DNA from: Thuidium tamariscinum
Taxonomy: Eukaryota > Streptophyta > Bryopsida > Hypnales > Thuidiaceae
Direction: 5' to 3'
DNA length: 64,000 nt
Assembly (NCBI GenBank): GCA_947034885.2
Contig: OX344749.2
Location: 21,963,501-22,027,500 of the forward strand
This document shows, piece by piece, positions 22,470 through 33,164 of this stretch. Position 1 is the first letter of the stretch, and every line of letters begins with the position of its first letter. A program made the translations under genes and the position numbers. Under the pieces are notes generated by a model, which saw nothing but the letters and a program-made list of their open reading frames with translations, made no database searches and was not told the origin of the DNA.

Positions 22470-25400
22470 AAACCCTAATTTTTTCTTAGTCATTTTTATG
22501 ATTATCCTCTATCCTTCATTATTTAAAAATACCTTAAATCCATTGTGATGATACTAATTTGTTTTCAAGTGATATCTAAAATTTAAGACCAAAGTAATTA
22601 CAATAGCCCTCCATTTGTTGCTCATTTCAATAAAATATGAGTGCACCCCATGAGGGTTTGAAGGTTCTTTTTCCAATTTTCAATCCAAACGAATCTTTTT
22701 TCTTGCTAGAGCTTCTAGCCCACTTTTAAAGTTTTTTGCAAGAGACACTATAACAAAACGTGGTCTGAAAAAACCGTAGTCAAAATCAACTACATTTTTT
22801 CTTACCACGGTTTTTGCAATTTTTCTCTGCAATTTTTGGAATTTGGGGGCGTGTAGTATATCATTGGGAAGGTATTACGCATACATTTTAATGCAAAATA
22901 AACTATTTTTATAATTTGAGAATGAGATTCATTTTTAAAATTACACAAAAGTTATACAACCTTATTCTCAAGTACATAAATTTGTAATAAATCCACTTAT
23001 AGAATGCATTTGTAGGGCTTGTATTTATTGCAATGTCACTATGAAGTCTTATTCAAGTTGTAATGATATAGCCTACAAGTATTGACATTGTTTTAAATAT
23101 TTTTTTATTTTCTAAATTTTATGTATCATGATCATAGATGAATCTGCTCCAATGAGAAATCTACTTTGAACACTATCCAATTTTGGAGTTTGGTCTGCCA
23201 AGCTAGAAGATGTTATTGTCAATGTCTTTGTGTCATTATGAAGAAGGCACGTCCCAATTGCAATGTTAGTTTTTCTGAATTCTGTGCCTGTGATGTCGAG
23301 CCTTTTGTTTGTGTAGTCATTCGTGTGCGCAATGGAATTCCGAGACTTTGATTTCACTTCCCAAAGGTTGGATAGTCACAAGTCACAGTTTTCCTTTTGA
23401 TATCAGTCTTGGAGGCGGTTATTGTTCGTCATCCTTAGGCTGGGGACTAGGTCTTAAAGTCTACGCAAGGGTCTTCAAACTGTAAGTCTTGAAGACCATT
23501 CCAGACACCTAGATCTCGTTGTACAGCGTTAAACTAACACTATCTTGGCACTCGTTTGCCCATACGAAGGAAGCAGAGAAGCTCAACTTGGAATCACGGA
23601 GTTTTCAAGCATCCTTGAAGTTGGGAATTGACGAATTTCAACGATTTTTTTTGTCTGAGATTGACAACTGCACTACCCACCTCATATTCAAAGTTTGCAC
23701 ATAGGCAATTCGTGGTTTGCCTTTGCAAAATTTCTAAAGTTTGAGCATCCTAAAAGAAGTCCAGGATTCTCTGAAATACATGTTCATTAAAGTTTGTAAT
23801 CTTCAAATCCGCACGACCGATTGCTTAGAAAACTTCGGATTAGTACACATCTCAAAGTTGCATTCAATTTTCAACGGTGAATATTTGTGTAATTGGGTCA
23901 TGTGAAAGTTGTTTGCTTTGTTTCAGAAAGTGCACTAAAGTTCCTCACTTTTGACATCTGCACTGTCACGCATAGGGGTTAAGGTTACTATATGATGATT
24001 TTGTGATTGCGAGTGTACTACTAGCCCTTGGTTGCTCTCTAGCTGCCCCCTAAAACTCATTCGACTTTCGTTGCTCTTCGGTTGCTCCTTGAGCCCAAGC
24101 CATGTGGTGCTCCTCTATTGGTAGATTCCCGATAGGGTTCCCCTTTGTTCCCAATGTCTCGTGGTCTGGCTGCCTTGGTCTGCCCGTTGGTATGTCCGCA
24201 TGGTCTCTCTGCCTAATCTATTTGTTTGGTTTGTTACTTTGTCTACCTTGGTTTGTTTGGGCTATTCTTCAAGGTTTGGTCTCCTGAATGGACTGGACTT
24301 TGGCTTTTAATTGGAATTTTTGGAATTTGGGCTCTTTTGGAAAATTAAAACAAAAGAAATAAAAACAAACAAACTATTACTATGTTGAAAAGAGTTTGAA
24401 CCCAATAGCCTAAAAGAAAAAAAAATGATTTTTTAGGAGAGTTTTTTGTAATGTTAAGTTCTAAGTAAATTGAAAGGGTTATCAAGCAATCTTTGCCAAA
24501 TTGTGAAAGCAATTGAGTTATTTGTAAAGTCCCCCCCACTTTGGGCATGACTTTTTTTGAAGTTGAGAAAGCAACTATAGTTGAAGCGTCAAACTTTTTT
24601 GAAAGATACTTATGTCACACAACTTCAAAAGTAGGGACCAAACTTTTTTAAACACCATTTTGATGGAAAAATAAGTTTCATACCCACTTTTATTTCAACT
24701 TTTTTAACTCAACCGGCTTTTTCACAAAACTCATGGGTTTAAACCCCGGTTTAGTGTACTTTACAAATAACTCAAATGTCTTCCAATACTTAGATAATTT
24801 AGTGGAAATTTGATATAGAAATATCATCTAAAAGGTTAGACTTTTCAACTTCCTAGCTTTTAACAAAGTCAAAGATTTGTTGTGCAAGGGCACCTCCAGT
24901 TATCTACAATTGATTTTGTAAAATCAAATTTTAAAAAGGCTATAACTTTGTTGTATAGAGGCGACTCCAAGCATTAACTATGTTAGTGAACAGAAATAGT
25001 ATTTTAAAGATTTTATCATTGAAGGAGGTACATATAATAGTGTATAAACCAAACTTCAACTTAAATTTTCCAAAATCTCAAGAAAGTATTCAATTGAATG
25101 CTAAAGGAGGTACACATAATAGTGTTTAATCGAACTTTGGCATTTAAGACTCAAATATCCATTATATACAACAAATTTTGAGTTAGGAAATTAGTCTAAA
25201 CATTTTTGGCAGAGTCCAACCGTGTTGCTTTAAATATTTTAGTCCTAAATGCTATTAGAAGTACCACGAGATGTTAGTTGTGAAATTCTTAAAACAGTTT
25301 AGAATCTTTGAGGTCTATTACTTCTAAACTCTTTGAAAACTCAAAACATCAAGGCTTAGCCTCTAATACTTAAACAATTGCAAATCAAAATGCCTTGGAG

Positions 25401-27515
25401 GCACCCTCCAGTCCTACAAAGTAGACAAATAGAAAATAAATGGTATTCTGGCTTAAGCCAATAACATGAAGTAAGAAAAATGGTGCTCCGATTCTTGTCG
25501 ATAGCACAATACAATGAAAATGAGAGCAAAATGTTATAGTATAAGAATGAAGGTGCCAACAATCTCAAGGAAGGACCTTTTATACTTGCTCTAGGTAAAT
25601 TGTTGGTAAATTATATTTTACTTTCAATCTTTAGATATTTGCTAAACTATCATAATGTAATTGCAAAATAATCTTTGTTTATTGGAAGAAAAATCTAAAA
25701 GCTTCTCCATTTAACAAATAGATCATGGCCAAATCAAATCCAAAATCTTTTCTCAAAGATATTTTGAAATTAATCCTAATTAACCTAAATATTTAGTGTT
25801 TTAATCCAAATTCATTTCTAAATTGTTCTTTTTCATCCAAAGATGGCTTGTTACATAAGAAATGAGATCTTGACCAAATTTAGTCTTTGATTTTCTAGAA
25901 GATATTTGTGAAATTAATTCAAGATTACCACTAATTACAATGAAATAGTTAAACTAAAAGCTGACCCTCTCTATCTTTTAGGGAACAACTCAAAATAAAA
26001 AATCGTTTGCGTTATTGTATTTAGAAGATCTACTTTAGTACATGGGACCCATAATCCCTACTTCCTAGATTATTTATTAGCATAAAATTCAATCACAGTA
26101 ACTCAAAAATAAAAGTCAAAATTCTATTTTTTTGGAATTAGCATTTTTCAAAAAATATGTTAAGCCCAAGTTGTTAGGAATGTTTTGGGTAGTTAGGAAT
26201 GTCTCTTCATTTGCTCTATTTAAATACCATTAGCTCTTGGGACGCCGGTCAACTCACCACCAAATTATAAATTTTTTTAGTATTTGATGTCAGTGTTGAT
26301 TCTAGTAGTTGGGAATGTTGAAATGTCTTCAAGTTTGATAGGGTACTTTATTATCATAAAAAAGACTATTTTAATTTTTAGTGAGATTTTACTACAATAT
26401 GTGTAATTTCTAAGAATTTATAAAGATGTTTATAAACGATTCACTTCCCATGGAGTCAACATGGAATTCTGAAAAAATTCAAAATAATTTGAATAAAATT
26501 TAGGACATTCTTAGATTCTAAGTGTAAGCTCCATACTCATATGCAATTTTCTAATTTTAGTAATTTGAAAATATCGTTTGCTCAAAGGACAAATTAATTC
26601 CCGATACCTAGGAATCTTGGTCAATAGACATCTCCCTTAATTTATTGGCATGCCTTCACCCTAAAAGCACCTCTCTATATGCTCCAATACCTATTCCTCC
26701 ATCTTTACTAGATTTATACTTCAAATCGTAAAGTTCTTGCAATGTTTTTGACAATCAAATCCAAATTCTTTATGAATTGAATTTTGACTTCATTGACTCT
26801 CTAGACCTAATATAGACTCAAATACTTAGCCAATTTGTCAAATGCATTTTTATAGTTGAAGTTTTGACAAGACATTAGAATTGGCTAATTTTCACATCTT
26901 GACTTCTCTCAAATTTGCTAATTAATCTCCTAAATTCATAATTAGACCCTAGAATTGAGAAAGACATAGTGTTTTGTGCATTCCACACTTTTAGAAGTAT
27001 TTCTCACTACTTTGGTAGGAACTTCTACCAAAAATCTCCACAACACTCTTTTTATATATGTCTTCTAAGAACTCGCAAAAAATGTATTCAGAGTTTCAAG
27101 TGCCATCTTGAGGGCTCACGCCCCCCATTTCCAAAGTCTAGATTGTTCTATTTCCAAGCATAGGAGGTTAAAATAACTTAACCATTATGATGCATGATGA
27201 GTTGTTGATTTTCTTTCTATTTCTTGATTAGCCTTTGATTGGAATTACACATATTAATATGTCAAGAATAGGTTTCAAAGAATTTGAAGAAAAAAATCAC
27301 TATAATTTTATTTTTGGGTAGAAAAATATGGAAAAATTCCAAATCTGTCTTAAATCTACTTCTCTATAAAAAAAAATTTAGAAAATCTCCTTCAAACTCA
27401 ATTAGGAGCTATGATAAATTCCTCAAGTGATTGAAAACGGGTTACAAGCTTCTATAATTAAATAAGGTATGAAATTCTACTTTGAACACAATTGCTACTT
27501 TTGACTTGATTTCTA
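22470..27515. other. Intergenic DNA, no gene seen
   Basis: No supported gene. A CACTATAACAAAA sequence at 22748 resembles a CACTA-type transposon end, without a partner identified. A slightly GC-richer block at 23.9-24.3 kb has no convincing open frame. Direct repeats of AAGGAGGTACA(C/T)ATAATAGTGT occur at 25022 and 25103. Confidence 0.45.
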
Positions 27516-27840
27516 AATGGTTAAGCTTCTACATATAGACAAGGTTTGTACAGTGATGAGACCTTTTCTAGCAAAGGCACTCCAATGTGTAGACGCTATA
27601 GAAAACCCTACTTACAATTTTTGTGAAAGTCAATATGAAGTGGATTACATTGTGGAAGGATTTTTTGGCTCATTCACAATTCATGGGGTATACAACTACA
27701 TTTTTTTTCGCTTCCATGGGGTATTATTTAGGATTTAGCAAATTGTCATAATGACTATGATAAATTATCTTATCTAGACACCTCACAAGGTAGGCAAAAG
27801 GCTAGAAAATGCTAATCCCATGTGATCCCTTGCCAAGGCC

Positions 27841-28002
27841 ATGGAACTACAATTTGCCATAATGGAGGCATTGGACTATGCATTTAATTACGAATTGCTT
27901 CACAAATGGTACAATAATGTTATTGTCATTACTACAGGGTGCACTGCAAATGCTCTTGCTTATACAAAATGGATTGTCTTACCTCCAACTATACTTGTAT
28001 AA
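27841..28002 (+). CDS. Short ORF, possibly part of a decayed transposon
   Basis: A 53-codon ATG frame (MELQFAIMEALDYAFNYELL...) upstream of the transposon-like pseudogene at 28.2 kb. It looks somewhat protein-like but I recognise no domain. It may be an earlier exon or segment of the same element. Confidence 0.25.
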   Translation: MELQFAIMEALDYAFNYELLHKWYNNVIVITTGCTANALAYTKWIVLPPTILV

Positions 28003-28153
28003 ATATTTTGTCTTCTCATCATTATACACATAACATGAGTGGCAATTAATGCTATGTGAAATAGTTGCCAAATATTATGTTTTTTTTAGAATTTAATGTT
28101 GAACTTTGGGTGATTGCTAAAAACACTTGTCCTTTTTTTTTGTCCCCTTGACC

Positions 28154-28196
28154 TCCAACATGTAGTTTTTTGCTCATAACTTGCTACCATTCAACT
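28154..28196 (+). repeat. 43-bp direct repeat, left copy
   Basis: Identical to 29373-29415 over 43 bp, starting TCCAACATGTAG and ending TACCATTCAACT. The pair brackets the transposon-like coding remnant. Confidence 0.95.
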
Positions 28197-28210
28197 GGAT
28201 TTGGAAATTA

Positions 28211-28627
28211 CAGGTGTTGCAAGTTTATGGCTCATTGGTTGTACATCCTAGTGGTAGTACTCGATTTGGCGATTGGCCAATGTATGCACGAGCATCTCAT
28301 GAGTTCCATGGAAAAGAATGGTATAGTTCAGTTGCGATTCAAATGGAAGATGTAGGTGAAGAAGAGATGACTTCATATGGTCAGCTTCGTTTGCTATTTT
28401 GATGCAGTTTATTGGATGCAGAGAGAAATAAGGTAACAAAAGATTTAGCATTTGTACGTATGTATCAATATGTGAGGTTCAACACTACTGTGGAGTGCGT
28501 AGAGTTGAAGTGGTCACAAGTAGAAGCTTATGTTGTAATAGAAAAAACTTCTATCCTCAAAGTTGTGCAAGTGGTTCCTCATTTTATGAAAGTAGGCTTT
28601 TTCTTTGTAAACTCATTCAAGTTTTAG
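28211..28627 (+). pseudogene. Transposon-derived coding remnant with an in-frame stop
   Basis: One frame runs from an acceptor-like TTACAG/GTG at about 28211 to a TAA at 28625, broken only by a TGA at 28400. It reads LVVHPSGSTRFGDWPMYARA, HGKEWYSSVAIQME, YGQLRLLF, stop, then LAFVRMYQYVRFNTTVECVE, SILKVVQVVPHF and FFFVNSFKF. The order 'QLRLLF - ALVRMY - SILKVVHVVPHF - FVNSFKF' is to my recollection the style of the C-terminal part of large DNA-transposon proteins (Plavaka/KDZ-like or CACTA-related). I am not certain of the family. The premature stop and absence of a neighbouring transposase core mark it as dead. Confidence 0.55.
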
Positions 28628-29372
28628 GATCAGCTAGTGGCCATTAGATAGGAACAGCTATGACCAGCCTATAGTAGCATGATTCAAGTTTGGCCTCTGA
28701 GCTTCAAGGACAAGATGATGCATGAATTGATGCACAATCATGTATTTGAGTATCTACAGGTATTTGGCTATCCCAATGTCTATGATTTCATATTACAGTG
28801 TTTGTTATCTTTTGTAGATGGTGAGAAAAAGTTCTCTATTTGCTAGTGTTTTGTAACCTAGAGTCCATGACAATTTCAGATTCCATTGCAGTAATGGCTG
28901 GATTCAGTAGTGTTTTCTACATTTGATGGTTGCAAGAGACATAAGAAGTTTAACTTGGGGTTGCAATTGTGGTAGCGATCATGAAGGAGGAAACCTCATG
29001 TAGCTTCGGCCAAGCAATTTCACGTCCAAGAATAATGTTGGGTCAATGGGAGAGAAGATTGATTGATGATTTAATATAAAAACAAGGTTGATGCAATGTT
29101 GCATTTTGAATACTTGTTTATAAAGTATTGAATCAATTTGCACAAACTTGGTATTGACTTGGAAATGGAAGAAAAAACACTCTATTTTAATGTTATTACA
29201 ATGCCAATTGTTTGATAAGTGTAAAGACGAGATTGTACCATTTAGTGTTCAATTATTGTTGCTTCAATGGACATTGTTTGAGTAATGACTTAGTGCTAAA
29301 CAATACATTGAACTAGCACTCAACTTTAATGTAATTGAATCAACAATGAACAAGTGTTAACCCCATGGGGGT

Positions 29373-29415
29373 CCAACATGTAGTTTTTTGCTCATAACTT
29401 GCTACCATTCAACTT
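29373..29415 (+). repeat. 43-bp direct repeat, right copy
   Basis: Exact second copy of 28154-28196. The 1176 bp between the two copies contain the transposon remnant. It stops 15 bp before a MITE. Confidence 0.95.
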
Positions 29416-29429
29416 CCTACCATTCTTAT

Positions 29430-29833
29430 TAAGGTAGAACCACCCGTAACCGATCATTTAAGGTATTTTAGGGATGATCTAGTGTAGTGCAAAGTAAAAC
29501 AAATATTTTCAAAGGTGTAAAGATAAAAATGATGGGGATTGCAAAAACTTTGGTAATTTTATCACATGAATTGAAATTACTATGAATTTTGGAAGGCATA
29601 AAGTGTACTTGACCAAATGCCAATCTATGAAGTCTTCTAATTTCGATCATGCAAAAAACTACATTTTTACTCACTTTGTTCTACTTTATTGCACACTACT
29701 TTGTCACATGTGCCATGAACTTTTAGTCCCAACTTTAAAAATGAGAAAAAAACTCATTCTAACCTTGGTTGGAAATACGTCCATCGTTAGGTTGGCTATG
29801 GGGGGCCGATTGGTTATAGGTGGTTCTACCTTA
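29430..29833. mobile_element. MITE family F (about 404 bp)
   Basis: Terminal inverted repeats TAAGGTAGAACCACCCGTAA and, reverse-complemented from the right end, TAAGGTAGAACCACCTATAA. If the element proper is AAGGTAG...CTACCTT, it is flanked by ATT on both sides. The 95-codon open frame inside spans the MITE and is unlikely to be a gene. Confidence 0.8.
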
Positions 29834-29839
29834 TTGAGC

Positions 29840-30310
29840 GCCATCTACTGTTCACATTTTTCTACATAGATCTTTAGATGAAACTTGAGGCTCTAAAGCC
29901 AATACTATTGTTCATTTCTAGATTTTTTTGGATATTTTTTTTTGTTTCTTTTCTTATTGAACTAATTACAGGTCATGAAATTGACCAACTATTTGCTGAA
30001 ATAGTGGGTGTTTTTTAATCTACTCACCTACTATTGATATTGGCTTGATGGTCATAGGATACTATATTCCTCCCTTAATGTTTGTGTGTCAATAAGTTCG
30101 ATGTACCTAATGACCATCTAACTACATTTGAAGTTTTTTCACTTCAAGAAAACTAGATTGATATTCTTTTTGAATACTTCATACTTATCCAAAATGTTCC
30201 TTGTTTCCACAAGTTAGGCAATGAAAATTATAGAGGCATGTTCATGTTCTTAAAGTAGTATGAAGGTTTTAGTTGCAATTGCAATATTGATGCGATTTGG
30301 TATTTGTAGA
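29840..30310. other. AT-rich DNA, no gene seen
   Basis: Low-complexity DNA with no open frame of note and no element ends recognised. Confidence 0.4.
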
Positions 30311-30311
30311 G

Positions 30312-30406
30312 AGCAGCAACATGTTTCTATGTCACCAATGATGTCCGCCATAACATGAAGATGTTGTGGCGGACATCATTAGTGACATAGAAGCACGTGT
30401 TGCTAC
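30312..30406. repeat. Foldback with ~45-bp stem and 4-base loop
   Basis: The arms (about 30312-30356 and 30361-30406) pair almost completely: TCTATGTCACCAATGATGTC on the left against GACATCATTAGTGACATAGA on the right, around a GAAG loop. A transcript across it would form a microRNA-precursor-like hairpin. The right part continues (to about 30457) as an inverted copy of the CACTA-like MITE at 31188-31297, so the structure arose from rearranged MITE sequence. Confidence 0.8.
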
Positions 30407-30465
30407 ATTGGATGTCACCTAAAATCTGTCATCTAAGACACAGGTTTCTTATAGTGACTTTTGAT

Positions 30466-30760
30466 GGACTTAAAATGGTCTCCAATAGCCGAGAGAGTAA
30501 TTTGGACACGTAGGGGATGTGAGATGTTCAAATAAAAAGTTCGGATGAAGGCTCTATCCAAAACTGCCTTGAAGCAATGATTGTCCATTGGTACTCCATA
30601 CAATCTCCTCTTTGCAACAATGAGTGCCCTATCCTTGCAAAAGAAGACCCCATATCTAGGAATACAACCCCAACACATGCATTGGGCTTGTATTCAACTA
30701 GATAACATGTATAGGGTTTTTTGAGTTTCATCCCCCTTCCTATACCAGGCATCTATGTCT
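30466..30760. repeat. Segment partly duplicated at 31080-31187
   Basis: TTTTGATGGACT...GGACACGTAGG (30466-30518) recurs at 31085-31139, and TTTTGAGTTTCATCCCCC...TATGTCTT (30717-30758) recurs at 31144-31187. The about 200 bp between the two words in the first copy are missing from the second. Overlapping minus-strand frames of 74-81 codons here are not recognisable. Confidence 0.7.
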
Positions 30761-31187
30761 TAAACCATGGCTCTACTACCACCGCCTGAAACAATCCACG
30801 AAAACAATTGATCATTAAATTAAACAAAAGAAATGACGAAAACAATTGATCATTAAAGTAAACAATAGAAACAACGTAAAATATTGCACAAAACAAATGA
30901 GTAGTCAAAAAAAGGATACACTCATCCAGTTGCGTCGTGTAGTATTTCATGTGCATGATCCAAAATAAGCTCTTGGATTTAGGATCTAATCACACCACCA
31001 TCACTTGAGATGGATCCATTGTTGGTGTCCATTATGGAAACTTGGCAAAGCCAATGGCCGGTAGAGGGCTAGGTGTAAAATGACCTTTGATGGACTCAAA
31101 ACAGTCTCCAACAGCCGCGAGAGTAATCTAGACACGTAGGATTTTTTGAGTTTCATCCCCCCTCCTATACTAGGCACCTATGTCTTT

Positions 31188-31297
31188 ACTATAAGAAACC
31201 TGTATTTTAGGTGATGGATTTTAGGTGACATCCAATGTAGCAATGCGTGTTTCTATGTCACCTAAAATTTGTCATCTAAAACACAGGTTTCTTATAG
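31188..31297. mobile_element. CACTA-like foldback MITE (110 bp)
   Basis: Two 44-bp arms, nearly perfect reverse complements, start ACTATAAGAAACCTGT and end ACAGGTTTCTTATAGT around a 22-bp loop. The right end reads CACTATAAGAAACC when reverse complemented, which matches the CACTA-type terminus. No coding capacity. Confidence 0.75.
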
Positions 31298-31414
31298 TGT
31301 AGCCGTGGAAGGAGTTGCACAAGGATGTGTAATAGGTGGACGCATCAAATGGTAGACAACAAACAACATCTAGGGGACAATGGACAAGTGATCTAATAAG
31401 CCATCAAATAAGCT

Positions 31415-31600
31415 TTTAGACACGCGGTCCGACAACTTTCGGGCAGGTTTTCGGATGACTTTTGAATGGGTGGGCGGACAACTTTTAGACAAGCGGGCAA
31501 ACGGCTTTTAGATGGGCGGACGGACAAATGGCTTTCAAATGGGCAATCAAATGGCTTTTTGTTACGCAATCAGATGGGCCATTGGAAGGGTGGATGGGTG
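31415..31600. repeat. Degenerate tandem repeat with GGGCGGACAACTTTTAGA-type units
   Basis: About six imperfect units of 23-31 bp built on GGGC(A/G)(A/G)AC(A/G)(A/C)CTTTTAGA. The 62-codon open frame here follows the repeat and is not a gene. Confidence 0.55.
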
Positions 31601-31614
31601 GAGGGCAATCAATT

Positions 31615-32052
31615 GGCATTTTTTAATTCTATAACTAAATTCTTAAAAATTTAGTATTTTGAATCATTTTCTACTTCTTTCTACTTATTATTTTATCCTA
31701 TATATTGTACAATTCCAAATTATTTGAGAATTTTCAAGTATGTAGCCAACTTGCCTTGAAGAACAAATTCAAGGAGTTATAGCTATTTTGGACATTTTTC
31801 ATGCAAATGTGAGCTTGAAAAATGCAATTGTCCTTCATTTGGAGGATCTAAAAAAAAATTTTGTCAATTCAAATGCTAATATCTTACAATCTACATGGTA
31901 GAAAATTTTGAATTTTTTTCAAACCAATGTACTACAAGATCCTATGGTTGTATTTTTTTAAGAATGTATTTTTTCTAAAATTTGGTACTTATACAAGAAA
32001 TGGCAATTTGGGAGTGTTTTGGGGAAAAAAAACATAGTTAAGGAAATTTAGG
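31615..32052 (+). mobile_element. Family B element, 3' fragment
   Basis: Follows the 3' half of the element at 10051-10995 in order: a run before CATTTTCTACTTCTTTCTAC, then TTGTACAATTCCAAAT, CAAGATCCTATGGTTG and an AT-rich end with AACATAGTTAAGG near 32030. The left half is missing. Confidence 0.6.
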
Positions 32053-32235
32053 AGGTAATCCTAAAGTTGTCACTTGTTGCATGAAAAATCTCCCAATAAA
32101 GAAACTCCTAGATAAGTAATTTGGATAATTGAATGTCTTTAAAAACATGAAAAGTGTAAGCTTTGCAAAATTGTAAAATTGTGTTGTAAATAGCAAATGA
32201 CTTTTCAAAAGTTTACAAAGATAAAAGCTCTTATT

Positions 32236-32597
32236 AAGGTAGAAGGTAGGAGGCTTAAAAGCCACCTAAGCACTAAAACTGCTCATCTCCTCAAATGTAC
32301 ATTGTTTGTGCATGTTTCTTTTTCATCTTTATAAGAATGTGCAAATAGTGTATATTTGAGGAGGTGGATAGTTCATGGGGTAGTTTTAGAGCCCTATGCC
32401 ATTTTGAATTCAAAAATTCATAATTAACTCCAAAAAATTCCAAAAAATATATAATGACTTGGATTAGATGTCAATTCTACTTTTTTTTTCAAGGAAAATT
32501 TACCAAAAAAATATTTCAAGATTTTTCACCTCTCCAAAATTCAATTTCAGCTCTTAGATGGGCACTTTATGGACCTCCTACCTTAATATCCACATTC
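32236..32597 (+). mobile_element. MITE family A, copy 4
   Basis: Ends AAGGTAGGAGGCTTAAAAGC (after a duplicated AAGGTAG) and ATGGACCTCCTACCTTA are inverted. The interior matches 20748-21186 closely (GAGCCCTATGCCAT, GACTTGGATTAGATG, TTAGATGGGCACTTTATGG). Non-coding. Confidence 0.8.
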
Positions 32598-32777
32598 CAT
32601 ACACATTTTGACTCCAACTCATTATTTGAATAGTTATAAAACAATTCATGCTAAAGAGACCACTTTGAGGCTGAAAGAGTACCGAATTTTTTCAAGAATT
32701 CACCTAATAAGAAATAGAATCAAAGATAAGTTCAAATCATTTTTCAATCTCTAATCACAAAATTAAAAACAATAATA

Positions 32778-33164
32778 ATGGGATCCATGTTCAATGAATA
32801 TTGGTATATTTATCATAATTGTGTCATTGTACATATTATAGATATGTCATCACTTATAGAAGTTAAGTCGGTTACTGCCTCTTTTGAAGACATGATTGGT
32901 ATGCTTATAAATGATAAGTCAGTTACTCCTTCTATTAAAGACATTGTGTGTGACAAAGTGTCAATTTTACAAATGAACCAATTGTTTTTAACAAAAGGGG
33001 TACATGTATCAATCTCCAAACAACTATTAATCTTATCTAAAAATTTTAGAAGGGTGTTTTCTTCCAACAATTTGAGCATCAACCCCTATTGTAATGCTTG
33101 CAGACAAAGTATTTTCAAACCCACCCAAAAACCTTATACTTGTATTCTTGTCCAAACTCTATAA
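32778..33164 (+). CDS. Hypothetical ORF, 128 codons, doubtful
   Basis: A true ATG frame of 128 codons with an internal partial repeat (SVTASFEDMIGML / SVTPSIKDIVCDK). The minus strand is also open for 89 codons here. No domain, signal peptide or known motif is visible, codon use is not distinctive, and the surroundings are repeats. In 64 kb of AT-rich DNA one such frame by chance is plausible. Confidence 0.2.
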   Translation: MGSMFNEYWYIYHNCVIVHIIDMSSLIEVKSVTASFEDMIGMLINDKSVTPSIKDIVCDKVSILQMNQLFLTKGVHVSISKQLLILSKNFRRVFSSNNLSINPYCNACRQSIFKPTQKPYTCILVQTL

